Both the position numbers and the translations under genes were made by a program. Shown here one piece after another: positions 12,564-24,625 of a stretch of 64,000 bases of DNA (positions are counted from its first letter, which is position 1; each line of letters opens with the position of its first letter). The notes under the pieces were generated by a model. The model was not told where the DNA came from. It worked only from the letters and a program-made list of their open reading frames with translations, and made no database searches. Location of the stretch: positions 3,810,501 through 3,874,500 of the forward strand of contig NC_089442.1 of the NCBI RefSeq assembly GCF_026210795.1, read 5' to 3'. Source of the stretch: Rhizophagus irregularis. Lineage: Eukaryota > Glomeromycota > Glomeromycetes > Glomerales > Glomeraceae.

Positions 12564-13541
12564 TTGTTCAACATGCAACATATGATTAAAAGATTGCTTT
12601 CAGCGAATGGAAATAATATAACTCAAGCCAAGCAAGAATTGAGATGGCTTACGCAATATGTATTACAAAAAACGAGAAAAAATTTCTTTTTTCTGTCAGA
12701 AGAAAAAAATTTAAATGAAATTGAAAAAAATTTATTAAATGAGTTAATTAATGAAAGAGTAGAAAAATCAAAACCATTACAATACATACTTGGTACACAA
12801 CCATTTTGTGATTTAGAAATCATCACTCAATCACCTGTATTGATTCCAAGATGGGAAACAGAGGAATGGACAAGCAAAGTTATTTCGATGCTTGGACCAT
12901 TTCTTCAAGAACGAAAAGGTAAAGAAAGAACAAAATTTGAAATCTTAGATATATGTACAGGATCAGGATGTATTGCATTATCACTTGCTCATCATCTTCC
13001 AACAAACTCGAGTAATATACATGGTATAGACATATCATCTAACGCACTCTCATTAGCAGAATTAAATTATTTTACATTTAATTCCAAAAATCAATTAAAA
13101 AATTCGGTAAAATTTTCTAAATTAGATATTTTAAACGCGACAGATAATGAAATTGATCTATTTATTAAAGATTCCACGGAAAGTGGAAAAGGATTTAACA
13201 TGATATTATCTAATCCACCTTATGTTACTAATGAAGAATATAAAACATTAAAAGATGATGTTAAATTATGGGAAGATAAAATTGCTTTAGTCGCTGAAAA
13301 AGATGGAACCGCATTTCATGAACGTATCGCGTATCATACTACTCGAAATAACGGATTATTACGCTTCAAAGATAGTATACAAAATTATTTACCGCAGTTA
13401 ATTATGGAAATCGGTGGAAGTCATCAAGTTAGGAAAGTTATTAATTATTTAAAGAGTTGTGGCTTTAAACATTTGGAAGTTTGGAGGGATGCGGCAAAAA
13501 AGGATCGATGCGTTGTTGCAAAATTGCAAAATTTTGGATGA
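12564..13541 (+). CDS. mtq1: Release factor glutamine N5-methyltransferase, PrmC/HemK type (mitochondrial Mtq1)
   Basis: Intronless 325-codon frame. PrmC-family enzymes methylate the GGQ glutamine of class I release factors; the fungal Mtq1 acts on mitochondrial RF1. The N-terminal helical domain (residues 1-90) ends with KPLQYILGTQPFCDLE, the family's Y-I-x-G-x-x-x-F substrate region. VLIPRWETEEW matches the conserved PRxETE segment. SAM motif I is LDICTGSGCIALSLAHHLP, and the catalytic motif is NPPYVTNEEY (about residue 220). The C-terminus reads LIMEIGGSHQVRKVINYL. The first ATG, used here, gives a short Met/Lys-containing leader that could help mitochondrial import, but this is not strong. 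Confidence 0.9.
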   Translation: MFNMQHMIKRLLSANGNNITQAKQELRWLTQYVLQKTRKNFFFLSEEKNLNEIEKNLLNELINERVEKSKPLQYILGTQPFCDLEIITQSPVLIPRWETEEWTSKVISMLGPFLQERKGKERTKFEILDICTGSGCIALSLAHHLPTNSSNIHGIDISSNALSLAELNYFTFNSKNQLKNSVKFSKLDILNATDNEIDLFIKDSTESGKGFNMILSNPPYVTNEEYKTLKDDVKLWEDKIALVAEKDGTAFHERIAYHTTRNNGLLRFKDSIQNYLPQLIMEIGGSHQVRKVINYLKSCGFKHLEVWRDAAKKDRCVVAKLQNFG

Positions 13542-13734
13542 TCAGGAAACTGCGGGACTGCCAAAGATGGTAGCAACTACAACCCTCTTATATTAAAAAA
13601 GTTAGTTGTAATACGTAGATTTTAATATTTGTAGTTACCTATTATAAAAAAAAAAATAAAATTATAATTTTCACCGCATACTTTTTATTATACTTTCGTT
13701 AAGTTTAACTGTTTAAAGTTTGCAAGTCAAAATA

Positions 13735-15403
13735 ATGTTTACCCCTACTCGGCATGGTTTTATTCGCGGAGTTGATAAAATAGCCAATTCGGTTATTTTC
13801 GCTATTGGCCCCGTATTTATCATATTGGCCATAGGCTTGATCGGAATGGCAGCATTGACATATTTTACAGTTGTTTTTCCTTATTTTTATCAATGGGATG
13901 ACGATTATATTTGGACAAAATTTTCTTATTATGCTGGATTATTATTTAGTATATATATGATAGTTTGTATCTTTTTTCATTATTATATGGCAATTAGAAC
14001 AAAGCCTGGAGGTGTATTAAATGCTGGAACTGCTGAAACGGTAAGATACATTCAATGCTTTTAATTATTTAGAATTAATAAAATTTAATTGATGTGAAAT
14101 TATTTTTTATGTAGGAATCAGATGATCCAACACTACGAGAATTATTTATTGAATTGGAAGAATATCAAGTATTTCCGAAAACATGCAAAAAATGTAAATT
14201 AATTTATATGAAATTTCTTAATTTTATTAATTTTATTTATTTTATTTTATTTTTTTTAAAAAAAATAATAATAATAAGGCCACCTTCCAAAACCTGAAAG
14301 AGCACATCATTGTTCAGTGTGTAAAAAATGTGTATTAAGATTTGACCATCATTGTCCATGGATAGCGAATTGTGTTGGACATTTTAACCATAGATATTTT
14401 TTACTTTTCATGACTTATTTGGTGGCCTCTTGTTTTTATTTTGTTGCTGTTGGGTGGAAAGTTTTTTTGATCAGTCTTGATTTTGAAGCTGAGGTGATTA
14501 TAATTAAAAATTATTTTGGAGGCTCTTAACGCAATATAAATTGAGTCTAATTAAACGCTTTTCTTTTTAAGTGGAACTATTGGATGCCAAGACCTTATAT
14601 GGCCTTATCATTTTTGCTTGCTGTCGCAATCGGAATAGCATTAGGTATATATAATTTGTCTATTATTTTACAGTTTAGAAATTAAATATTTTTTCATATA
14701 ACATATAAAATGTTTTATAGGAGGAATGTGTTCATGGCATTATTATTTAGTAAGTTTAATTTTTCTCTTGGATTTATTTAAATCTTTTTTTTTATTAAAT
14801 ATATTATATATATATATATTTTCAGGTTTTCACATCACAAACAACAGTAGAATTTTATAATAATCAATACGCAAAACGGTCAGCTCGACAAAAAGGAGAG
14901 GTAATAAGATAATTTGTTTAATCATTTAATCAATATCAATTTAAAATTTTATGAACTTTAAAATTTAACTATATTATTTAGGTATTTGTAAACCCATATG
15001 ACGTGGGATGTTTAAACAATTTTCGTCAATTCTTTAATGTTGGCCAGAATTAGTGAGTTATCATTTATCTTTATTTTGAATATATTTCTCACGTGATCTT
15101 ATTTTTTTGAACTAAACTTTTTTTTTCTTTTTTCTTTTCTTTCCTTTCCTTTTTTTTTTAAAAAAAACAATAGCAAATAGTAAGTGAAAAAAAATTACGT
15201 TACTTTTCTATTAATAAATAATTTTTAATTATGATTTGAGTGTATTTTATTTATTAATACGTTTTATTTATTGTATTTTTTTAAGCCCAATATATACGAT
15301 ATTTCTTCCTATACCGATATTACCGTCAGGTAACGGTAAAGTATGGGAGAAGAATGCAATGCAATATACAACAGTTAATGATATTTCAGATGATACCGAC
15401 TAA
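13735..15403 (+). CDS. DHHC-type protein S-palmitoyltransferase (ZDHHC16-like)
   Basis: Integral membrane enzyme that attaches fatty acids to protein cysteines in the ER/Golgi system. ATG at 13735 ([20 protein letters not shown]) leads into two membrane segments in exon 1. Later exons give CKKC and then the [27 protein letters not shown] followed by [16 protein letters not shown], with an intact DHHC. Further hydrophobic exons follow, and the C-terminal region has [15 protein letters not shown] (the TTxE motif) and [16 protein letters not shown]. The stop is at 15401-15403. At least eight exons. The CRD sequence is closest in my memory to ZDHHC16-type enzymes, but the subfamily call is tentative. 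Confidence 0.85.
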
Positions 15404-18344
15404 ATATATAACACCAGCATTTATATATATATTCGTCGTAATGGCTTGTTAAAGCTTTAACGTTTGTATATATTTACTTTCATAGACGTAATAATTATAT
15501 TAATCAAAATATGCGAGATTTTTTTTTTTGTATTTATTATATCTTTGATCAAAAACTTCATCACATTTTATATTATTTTTTATTCCCTCTCATGTATAAA
15601 AATTATTCAAGGGTTTATACGCGTAGACTTTTCCTTAAATGGTATTAATTTGAGGTCAATGCGTGTAAAAAAAAAGTATATAATTTGTTTAGATATTCTA
15701 ACTAAATAATTTAAATTGTAACCAAATCGGATGATTAAAAAAAGGGGAGTATATATAAAAGATAATTCACTGTTTAAATTAAATTATATTAATATAATAC
15801 AAATACCGTTTTTATGATGTTCATTAATTAACAATAAAATAAAGATTTTTTAGAAATAGATGCAATATTTTTTTTTTTTAATCGAAATTAACTCACAGTT
15901 AACAATGTATCAAAAATTACTATATATAGATTACATTAATTCATGGATTTCATGCTAGGTAGATCATTTTGTATAACCATAAAACTCACGTGTGAATTTT
16001 TTTCAACTATAAAGGGAGAAGTCGGAATGTTTGCGGAATTAACAATGACGCAATTTATTATGTAATCAATGAATAACAAAACAGACAATGATTTACATCG
16101 GAAAATTTTAGAAAGTACAAAGTTTTATAGCATGAGAATTTGATAAATTTCAGCTGCAAATTAGCCGCGTTGTTAAAAATTCTACTTTACATTATATTTA
16201 TTATTATTAGTATGGGGTCCGTTATTTATTTAAATAATACAATGAAAAGGTGGTAAATTTATAATTAATATTTTTAATTAAGGTAATTATTTGAAAGAGG
16301 AGGGAAAGGTTGTGTACGTACAATAATAACAATAAACAAAATAATAATAATAATATAGATAATAAATAATGATAATTGCGGAAATGTTAAAGGTCGTGAT
16401 ACACAATTAGTAATTGACATGCAGATGTGTTACTTGAATGTATTTCATAAAAAGAAATATTATGAAAGACAACAACAATATATCATTGTAATAATATGAA
16501 CTTTTTCTCTCTTTTTTTTTTTCTTCTTTTTTCTTTTTTCTTTTTAGAAAGGGAAAATGAAAAAGAAAAACTTTCACAGAACTTCTTTTTTTTTTTTTAT
16601 TTATATAAATTTAACTTTTTTACAAAATGATAACAGGTTTAATAACCAGAAATTAAATTTCTATGAATGAGTTTCCTTTTAAAGTTGAACGTAGTACAAT
16701 TATTGTTATTTAATATAATAGTAATAATAATATTTATAAATAAAATCTGTCAAATACCAGATAAAGTTAGAATTGAAGCAGTTTTCATTATTAATAAAAA
16801 AGAAACTCCGTATAAACTTTTACAACCTTTTTTTTTAAACTTAGTTTAGACTAACTGATGATATTCACATTGTTTCAAGCAGATCTTAACGATTCTCCAA
16901 GCTCAACTAAATTGACTAATAATCAATTGGGAAAAGTATTTATTTTTCTTAAGCAGGTACATAAAGTTTTATTTTGGTTTTGAGGGAAAGTGATATTAAC
17001 TTTATCAGGATTAAATAAAAGGTGAGAAAAAAATTTTGTTAATTTTCGCATGTGACCAATCGACAATTTCAATTAGGGTTGATCGTCACTAAACATTTTC
17101 CTGTGATTAAAAAAAAAAAAAATATTGCAATGGAAATAAAAAAATGTAACATTAAAAAAGAGATTGTGGAGAAATAATTTCATTTTTCTATTTGTTTAAA
17201 TAAAATATGGAAATATATTCAATAAGAAAATAATCCAATCATAAAGAAGAACTGCCGTGCAAAAAAAACAACTTTACACCCTCATACGGTTTGCTGTTAC
17301 TAATAATTATGTTAAAAAAAGATTTTATTTAGGCGCAGAAGAGATGTTAATTGAACAATATCTGTTTTTATTTTAGTTACACAAGTTTACATTTTACAAC
17401 ATGTGTACATCCTATCGTATTTCTAACGTTCTACATGTTCATTGTGTCACCAAATGGGCAGACAATTTGCAGAAATCACAGACTTGGGCGTGAATTATTT
17501 ACTGGTTAAGTCAGTCATATTTATATCATGCATACCCCCAAATAATAAACAAAAAGACGCAAACCTCGAATTTACTTTTTTTTTTATATTATATAAAAAA
17601 TTATATAACATGTATACAACATGCATGTATATTGTATATATATTTTTAACTACTACTATTATTATTACTTATTATTACTTTAAATTTTACATAATTTATA
17701 TTATGCTCAATACGTCATCGTTGTAAATGGCAACCTTTTTTTCTTTTTTTTATTTTATTTTATTTTATTTTTTTTTATCTTAACACCCTACTTTCACACT
17801 TTGCCACATTTTTTTTTGAGGTTACATTATTAGTTTTGAAAAATACGGCTGATCAATCTTTTCTGCCCCTTAGCGCTCGCTCTGTTCGACTATTTTACTA
17901 AGAGTGACTACATCAGTTCAAATATTTTCATATTATTTATTGAATAATTTAACTACATTACGTTCAACTAAATTCTTTGTTACCTTCTGTTACAAAGAAT
18001 TTATCGGTCTTGTTATAATAATCTTTTTAAGAGAAAAAGAAACCAAAAACTTTTTAAAATTTTATCAGGTAAATTTAAAATTTTAGTTCTCTCTCTCTCC
18101 CTTTCTCTTTTTTTTTTTTTTTACTCTTTTTACTTCACCCCCCAATACAGAACTATTAAGGTATTGCTTATTTAGTTCTGTCATAATAAAATTTTGAGGG
18201 ATACAATTTTTTTTCATTTTTATTTAAAAAAACCTACTAGATAATAAGGATCGATATATAAATCAGCACGTATTTTTTTTTAATTAATTCTTAAATATTT
18301 CTTTTTTCATTATTTCATTTTTTTATATTTATAGTTAAATCTGA
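15404..18344. other. Long intergenic region upstream of the GATA factor, no gene seen
   Basis: 2.9 kb of AT-rich DNA with homopolymer T/A tracts and short microsatellites (for example (TTTTA)n near 17750-17780 and a CT-rich tract at 18085-18130). No frame here has a recognisable motif. A pyrimidine-rich stretch ending in ATAG just before the GATA-factor ATG suggests a 5'-UTR intron, so part of this region may be a long leader, common for fungal nitrogen regulators. Contains a CACGTG at 15987-15992. Confidence 0.5.
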
Positions 18345-20593
18345 ATGGCTCCAACAAAACTTAAGATCAAAGGCAATAAAGCATTCTCACTGTTATCGAT
18401 AGAAACTGACGAAGATTTATCTAAAACATGGCGTTTAATGACAAAAGTAAAAGATTCACTGGAATATGGAATGCGTTTGGAAAATTTATCTTGGCGACTT
18501 TGGTTCATGCATCATCTTATGGTCCATGGAAATAAATCTATATCTCAAACACAATTTAAAAAATTATCCACTGCTACAACTAAAAAATTAGAAAATGAGA
18601 AAGCAACCAATTTAAAACATTTAGCTGCTCCACTTTATCGACCTCCTAAAGCACAAGAAATTTTGGAAAAGAAAGGGAAGAAGAAATATGCTAAAAAACC
18701 TAGCATAAGCGCTGTTGCTAATGTTGGATCACAAGTAAAGAAAACTAACCAGAAGACTAAACATATCAAAACTGCTTCAGAATCTGTTTCTACTGAAATA
18801 ACTGCTTCTTCGACCAATAATAATAATATTAATGATAATAGTACTGAAGTTAGTGATCATTCACAAAATGATTATGGAAATAATAAAGAAATAATTACCT
18901 CGATTAATGGCCAAAATAATGCTGAATTATTGGAGTTGGATTCACTCGAGGACAATCATATGAGTTTAAATAGTAGGTTTTTTTAAAAAAAATTATTTAT
19001 TTGTTAACTTATTAATTATTGTTATACCCTAATGTCTTTATATTTTCTTTTATTAAGTTGGTGTAGATGATATTTTCAGATACAATGAAGCAAACCAAGA
19101 ATTTTACTTACGTCAATATACCAATGATCAAGATCCATATCAAGTCGTTTCATTGCCAGGAATTTTCACTCGATCGTTTGATGCTCACGCTATATTGGAT
19201 CCTAATAATCAGCAACCTACAATGATGGTCGAATTTAATGATGTTATGAGAGTTCATCCACATCATCATTTCTATTCTTCTTCCGACTCATCAGAACCAC
19301 CTTCTCCTACGGATTGGTATCCTTCGCAAAATTCGGAATTGCAATCAAGTATACCATACCCGATGAACGTTGGGCACGATGCTGTTTACGTTAGCAATAG
19401 TGATCATTCACCTTCACATATCAATGTCGGTCCTATGTCATTAAATACTTCACATGATACTCCAATAAATACTCCATTAAATACTCCTCTCAATACTCCC
19501 ACTACTGCTGAACATCCACACGGAAGTCTTTCAAATATTTTGTATATGAATCAATATCCTGAACAAAATAATACAAATAATGCATCAATTTCTCTTGGAC
19601 AACAACAGCAACAGCCGCAACAAGGATCGGCAAAATCAGTGTCATCATCAACTTCTCCAAATTCCACCACATCATCGATGGATGTGCCGTCTGCTGCTCG
19701 CCCTTCTGCTAATAATTCAACAGGCTCATCAACATCTGAAAATAGTAGACCTAAAAAGGCTCATTCTAATGGTGAACAACAATGTTTCAATTGTGGCGTG
19801 ACGTCGACTCCTCTTTGGAGACGTTCGGCCAACGATGAACTTTTATGTAATGCTTGCGGTTTATAGTAAGTAATTATATTTAACAATATACATATATATT
19901 TTTATGATGCAATCGTTGTTCAATTTTATTAATCACATATTTCTCTTTTTTTTATTAAATTAGTCTGAAATTACACAAAATGGCTCGTCCTAAGACTATG
20001 AAGCCACATATTGTACGTAAGGATGCTCGTGATGATGAAGCTGCACAACCAGTCTGCTCTAATTGTGGAACAATGACTACACCATTGTGGAGACGTGATG
20101 AAGAAGGACAAACGCTTTGCAATGCCTGTGGCTTATAGTAATTATTATTAATATGTTTATTTAGTATTTATTATTTTTTTTTTAAAAAAAAAAATAATTA
20201 ATTAATCCTATTTATTTTAGTTTTAAATTACATCATGAGAGACGACCGTTGTCCATGAAGACCGATGTCATAAAGAAACGACAGCGATATGAGAATGGAC
20301 AAGCGCCTAATCGTCGAGGAGGGAAAAAACAACGCTCACAAGATATAAACCAACAAGAGGCTCAACCACAACCGCCACCACAAAGTCAACAAGCACAAGT
20401 TGTATATGAACCTAACGGATCTATGGCTGTTCCTTCAACAACGATTCCTTCGATAGGATCAATTTCAGTTGGACAGTCGTCTCCCCCAGGTTTAGCCATG
20501 CGCCAATCTTCTACAACTACCACCGCGAATACTACCAACACTACTACTACTACTACTAGCAACACTAACAACAACATCAACGGATATCAATGA
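18345..20593 (+). CDS. GATA transcription factor with DUF1752 domain and two zinc fingers
   Basis: Nuclear DNA-binding regulator. The N-terminus (residues about 25-55) has [20 protein letters not shown] followed by [13 protein letters not shown], the DUF1752 signature of fungal AreA/Gaf1-type nitrogen regulators. A long Ser/Asn/Gln/Pro-rich middle (19059-19760) probably holds activation regions and contains a short [14 protein letters not shown] repeat. Finger 1 is C-X2-C-X17-C-X2-C ([14 protein letters not shown], 19786-19859). Finger 2 has the same spacing ([14 protein letters not shown], about 20056-20136). Both continue GLY-x-KLH after an intron. A basic stretch follows finger 2 ([16 protein letters not shown]), then a Gln/Pro and Thr/Asn-rich tail. 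AreA itself has one finger; siderophore repressors of the SreA type have two but lack DUF1752. I therefore call a nitrogen-type GATA factor with a duplicated finger, target genes unknown. Confidence 0.88.
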
Positions 20594-22169
20594 GATCACT
20601 CCATAATAAGAATAAAGTAACAAATACTTTATTCTTATATTTATATTTTTTTTTCCTTTTTGATGATCCTTTTCTTAATTATTGACTAAATTAATTTTAT
20701 TATATATAAAACAACCCCCAAAAAGTCTTGGTTACAAACCAATATATACAAATATCATTATCAATTGAACATTTTTGCAAAATGTCAAGAAAAAAAATGA
20801 TATTTTGTTAGGACTTTTAAAATCTTTTTCTTTCGTTTAGCTTACATTAAATTTAATAATCAATCCTTCACAAAAATGTCTTTACAAAGAGCATATAATT
20901 ATTCACTATCGCAACAATATAACACCATCATCACCCATCATCATCTCCTTAATATCGCATCAAATTCAAACAAAAAAAAATGTATTCTCGTTCAATTTAA
21001 TAATTCAATTGTAAACGATAATACATTAAGAAACGAATTGTATAAATAATATCAAAAAAAAAAAACAAAACAAAACAAAAAGAAAAAAAAAACGAGAGAA
21101 CAAAAAAAGTTTCACAATTTATTTAGACGGTCTTAGGAATAGATTTAATGCTAGTGTTTCGTATTAGATGTATTTATGTGAAAATTGGATACATTTTCAT
21201 TTTTAAGATTATGATGATGAATCCAATTCCATTATTCCCATGCATGATCCTCTAGTATTTAGTAGTGATTCAAGTGTTGGATCTTTTATTTTTGTATATT
21301 TATAGTCAGGTGGGAAAGCTTTCATATTTCTTCTTATAATCATTTTTTTTTCTCTGTAAATTTTTAATGCTCTTTTTTTATTATTATTTATTTATTATTA
21401 TTTTCCCCTATTTGATTATTTTACATTATACAATCATTATGCGAGATTATGATTAAATTTTTTATGATAAAAAAAGAATTTTTTTCACATTCATATATTC
21501 CTTCCTTTCATAAATTATTTCCTTAAAATTTCGAAACTCCTTCTATTTACTATACAAAAACGTTTAAAAAAAACTTACTATTCATATAAATTCAAACCCA
21601 AAAAAAAATCCTAACTCTTTCCTTATAACAAGAACAAAAAAAATTCTTTTTCTATGGTTATGCTCGGATGATTTTTCTTTTTATTTATGCTCCAATACTT
21701 TTTCTTTCTTTGAAATTTTTTTTTCTTGAAACTTTTTTTTTTATAATTTTTTCTTTTTTTCTTGTAATTCACTTTTTGTGTGTATATGTAAATAAAATAA
21801 ATAGCACTTTCCACACACATTCATATTTAAAAAAAAAAAATTTTTTTTTTATAATGTATTGTTTGTTATCATTAATTTTATCGTGTAAAATCAAAGAAAT
21901 AAAAAGATTAGTTAGTAAACTTATTAATTATTTGAAGAATTTATATCCTCTATAAAGTATCCGTTCAGATAATTTTATATGGCCACAAGATTTTTTCGTC
22001 ACAATGAACAATCAATTTTCATAAAGAAAAGATGTTCATTCAAAGAACAAGGATGATTTTTATCATCATCTGGAAAAAAAATAAAAAATTTTTTTTTCAC
22101 TTACGTATCATATAGTCCAAAAAAAAACGTGACTAATGACAAAAAAACGAGTTCCTTTCATAATGTTAT
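20594..22169. other. Convergent 3' region, no gene seen
   Basis: About 1.6 kb between the stop codons of the GATA factor (+) and the orphan gene (-). Dominated by A- and T-homopolymer runs. Open frames at 21623-21955 are low-complexity Lys/Phe products of these runs and overlap on both strands, so I do not call them. Confidence 0.5.
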
Positions 22170-22983
22170 TTAAACAAATCTTAAGGGCAAAACAGGCCAA
22201 TAAACCACTTCTTCGTCTCGTCGACTATTATTTGTGGCTTTATTAGAAACATTAAAACTTTGAACAAACGTAGAATTAACTGCCGCTTCTAGTGTATTAA
22301 TGATCGTGCAAGAGTCTCCATACAATTCTTTTGATTCCACGCAAGGTTGATTATGAAATGACGGAATAATTGATGGATCAGGTTCCGTGTCAAGGTAATT
22401 ATCATCTGTTGATGATGCTTGACTTTGTAAATTATCATCATTATCATTATTATCATTATTGTCATTATTATTATTTTTTTTTTGACTTTGAAATCTCTTC
22501 CGCAACTTGGAGAAAAATATTTTTTTTTTTCAAATTTAATGTTAATATAATTATGTGAGATACTTGTTCTATTAAAGGAGAATCGAAATCAAATAACTTA
22601 CGTTGTTGTTTTCTTAATTCAGAGAAACGGAACATTGCTATTGCTTCTTCACTTAACACAAACTCAACTCCTTCAGCCTTCTCTTCTTCCCTTTCTTCAT
22701 AATATTCCTCTTGATACTCGTAATTTTCATACTCTTCGGGCTGTTGTTGTTGATATCTACTTCCTTCTTCTACACCTTCCTCTTCAACTTTCCATGACCA
22801 CCATGGTGTAGTTGAATTAAGCGCATGAAAAAAATTCCTATTTTGTATAAAATGAGTATGATGAAAGTCATGGAAACGAAGAAATTTTTGTGTAGTAGTT
22901 TGAAAGGCAGGAGGTGGTGGAGGGTGGGGTGGGGGAGGATAAAATTGAAGATAATAATTTGGAGGCAGTTTATAATAAGACAT
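22170..22983 (-). CDS. Orphan low-complexity protein, proline- and acidic-rich
   Basis: Two exons, 22564-22983 and 22170-22505, joined in frame through a short 58 bp intron (GTATCT donor, CCAAG acceptor), giving about 251 residues. An alternative GTAAG donor nearby does not keep the frame. The protein starts MSYYKLPPNYYLQFYPPPPHPPPPP, has a Trp pair (TTPWWSWKVEEEG), a Gln/Glu/Tyr-rich stretch (EYENYEYQEEYYEEREEE), and an EAIAMFRFSELRKQQRK segment that could be helical. After an Asn/Asp repeat comes a more complex C-terminus (YLDTEPDPSIIPSFHNQPCV, ending VVYWPVLPLRFV). I do not recognise it; no signal peptide or membrane segment is visible. It may be lineage-specific. Confidence 0.6.
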
Positions 22984-23145
22984 ATTTATTATTTGAAACA
23001 GATGTTACCAAACTAAAACTAAAAGAATAAATTCTTTTATGAATCATCGATCTGATTAGATCTTGGCACGTGTTCATGATTCACAAAATGTTAATTATAA
23101 AAAGGACCAAATGAATTAAAATTAGTTGTTCGAAATATCATAACA

Positions 23146-24324
23146 ATGACAGATGATAATTCGGTTTATAAGAAACTTGAACTTTTAAAATCATTCTCAG
23201 CTTGTGATGTATGTCAGTTATAAAGTAGAGAATTTTTTTTTTCTTTTACAAATGGTTTTCCTCAAAGTACTTTTGAATTCAATTTTTAAAAATAACCTAG
23301 ATAACCATTTATGAAGAAAAAAAATTTGTAAAAAAATTTTATCATGTAACTAAATTTCAAGAATTTAATTTAGGTTGCCGATGCTCTTCTCAGATTAAAA
23401 CATCCTCTAGGAGGATATCTACCTGACATTGTTATGTTTTCACCTGAATATCAATCAGGAGATACTAAACTTGTTGGTCCTGTTTATACTGTTAAAGTGA
23501 ATTTTTTTTTTTTTAAAAATAAAAAAAGAAACTTTATAAAAAAAAATTTATAGTTTCGAACAAGTTTCAAATAACTTTTATTTATGTGGCATAATAAATA
23601 GCTTGTACCGAAATCCGATACAACTTCACCTAAAATAGATAAATCTTATGTATGTTCGCTTCACTAAATAATTGTGATTTCGATTTAAAAATTATAAATA
23701 GATCTAATAATATTATATATAGGTTGATACAGTTCCTTCCGGTAGTGTAGTGTTTCTATCTACTCCGCAAAGTATGTTTTTGTTTTAAAAAAAAAAATAA
23801 TTTTAAAAAAGATTCCACTATTTTAAAGATGAAAAATAAAATTAAATTATTATTATAGATTCTGTAAATGCCGTTTGGGGAGGATTAATGAACACAAGGG
23901 CTAAAATACTTGGAGTAAGAGGTGTTGTGGTAGATGGTAGAGTACGAGATCTTGACGAACTTCGATCTGATGAAACTCCAGTATGTAATTCGGGATTACA
24001 AATATTTTTTTTAAAAAAAAAAAACTAAAATATATACAGGTTTTTGCTAGAGCGGTTTCAATTTTATCTTCAAGGGAATTTACACGTCTATCTGAACTTA
24101 ATATTCCAGTAACTCTTAATGGAAATCATGATCCTCCGATAAAAATTAATCCTGATGATATTATTCTTGCGGATTTAAACGGTGTCGTATGTATCCCTAA
24201 AGACTTATTGGATCAAGTTCTAGATTCATGTGAGAAACATACTGTGATGGATAAAAATCTTAAAAATGCTTTATACGAAGGAATGACTTTAACCGAAGCA
24301 AAATCTATACATAGAAAAGGTTAA
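23146..24324 (+). CDS. RraA-like / HMG-CHA aldolase family protein
   Basis: Multi-exon gene encoding a small soluble protein of the RraA fold. ATG at 23146 reads MTDDNSVYKKLELLKSFSAC, then DVADALLRLKHPLGGYLPDI. The active-site signature is GGLMNTRAKILGVRGVVVDG followed by RVRD, matching the GG...R...D-G-x-x-R-D pattern that binds Mg2+ and pyruvate-like substrates in 4-hydroxy-4-methyl-2-oxoglutarate aldolases. The C-terminus has INPDDIILADLNGVVCIP, conserved in RraA proteins, and ends HRKG at 24324. Bacterial relatives are aldolases/decarboxylases or RNase E inhibitors. Eukaryotic members are usually presumed to be oxaloacetate decarboxylase or HMG aldolase, not demonstrated here. Confidence 0.85.
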
Positions 24325-24625
24325 TTATGTATATATTTACTTTTTGAGTTTATTGATCTATCTATCGGCTTACAGCCGTGTTTATGAGTCTATCTTATAT
24401 AATTTCCTTTATTAAATTAAAAAAAAAAGGATCTTGTAATAATTATTAATAAAATTTATATATATATATATATATATAAAACAAACCATTTTTTCAGTAA
24501 CATAGTACTGTATTTTACAAAATTTTACTATTTTAACAAAATCATCATATAATAACGAACCCTTTTTATAGCAACTTAACAATTTATAAATAATTTTTCT
24601 AATTGATTATAAAAATTTTCGCTTG
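24325..24625. repeat. Convergent spacer with TA microsatellite
   Basis: 301 bp between two stop codons; contains a (TA)n run around 24458-24477 and nothing else recognisable. Confidence 0.5.

Noticed and set aside
21623-21955. Overlapping open frames on both strands
   Set aside because: Lys- and Phe-rich products of A and T homopolymer runs; opposite-strand overlap shows they are chance frames.
22471-22600. Continuation of the orphan gene's first exon without splicing
   Set aside because: Read-through gives a short Lys-rich end; the intron 22506-22563 joins to a longer and more complex second exon in frame.
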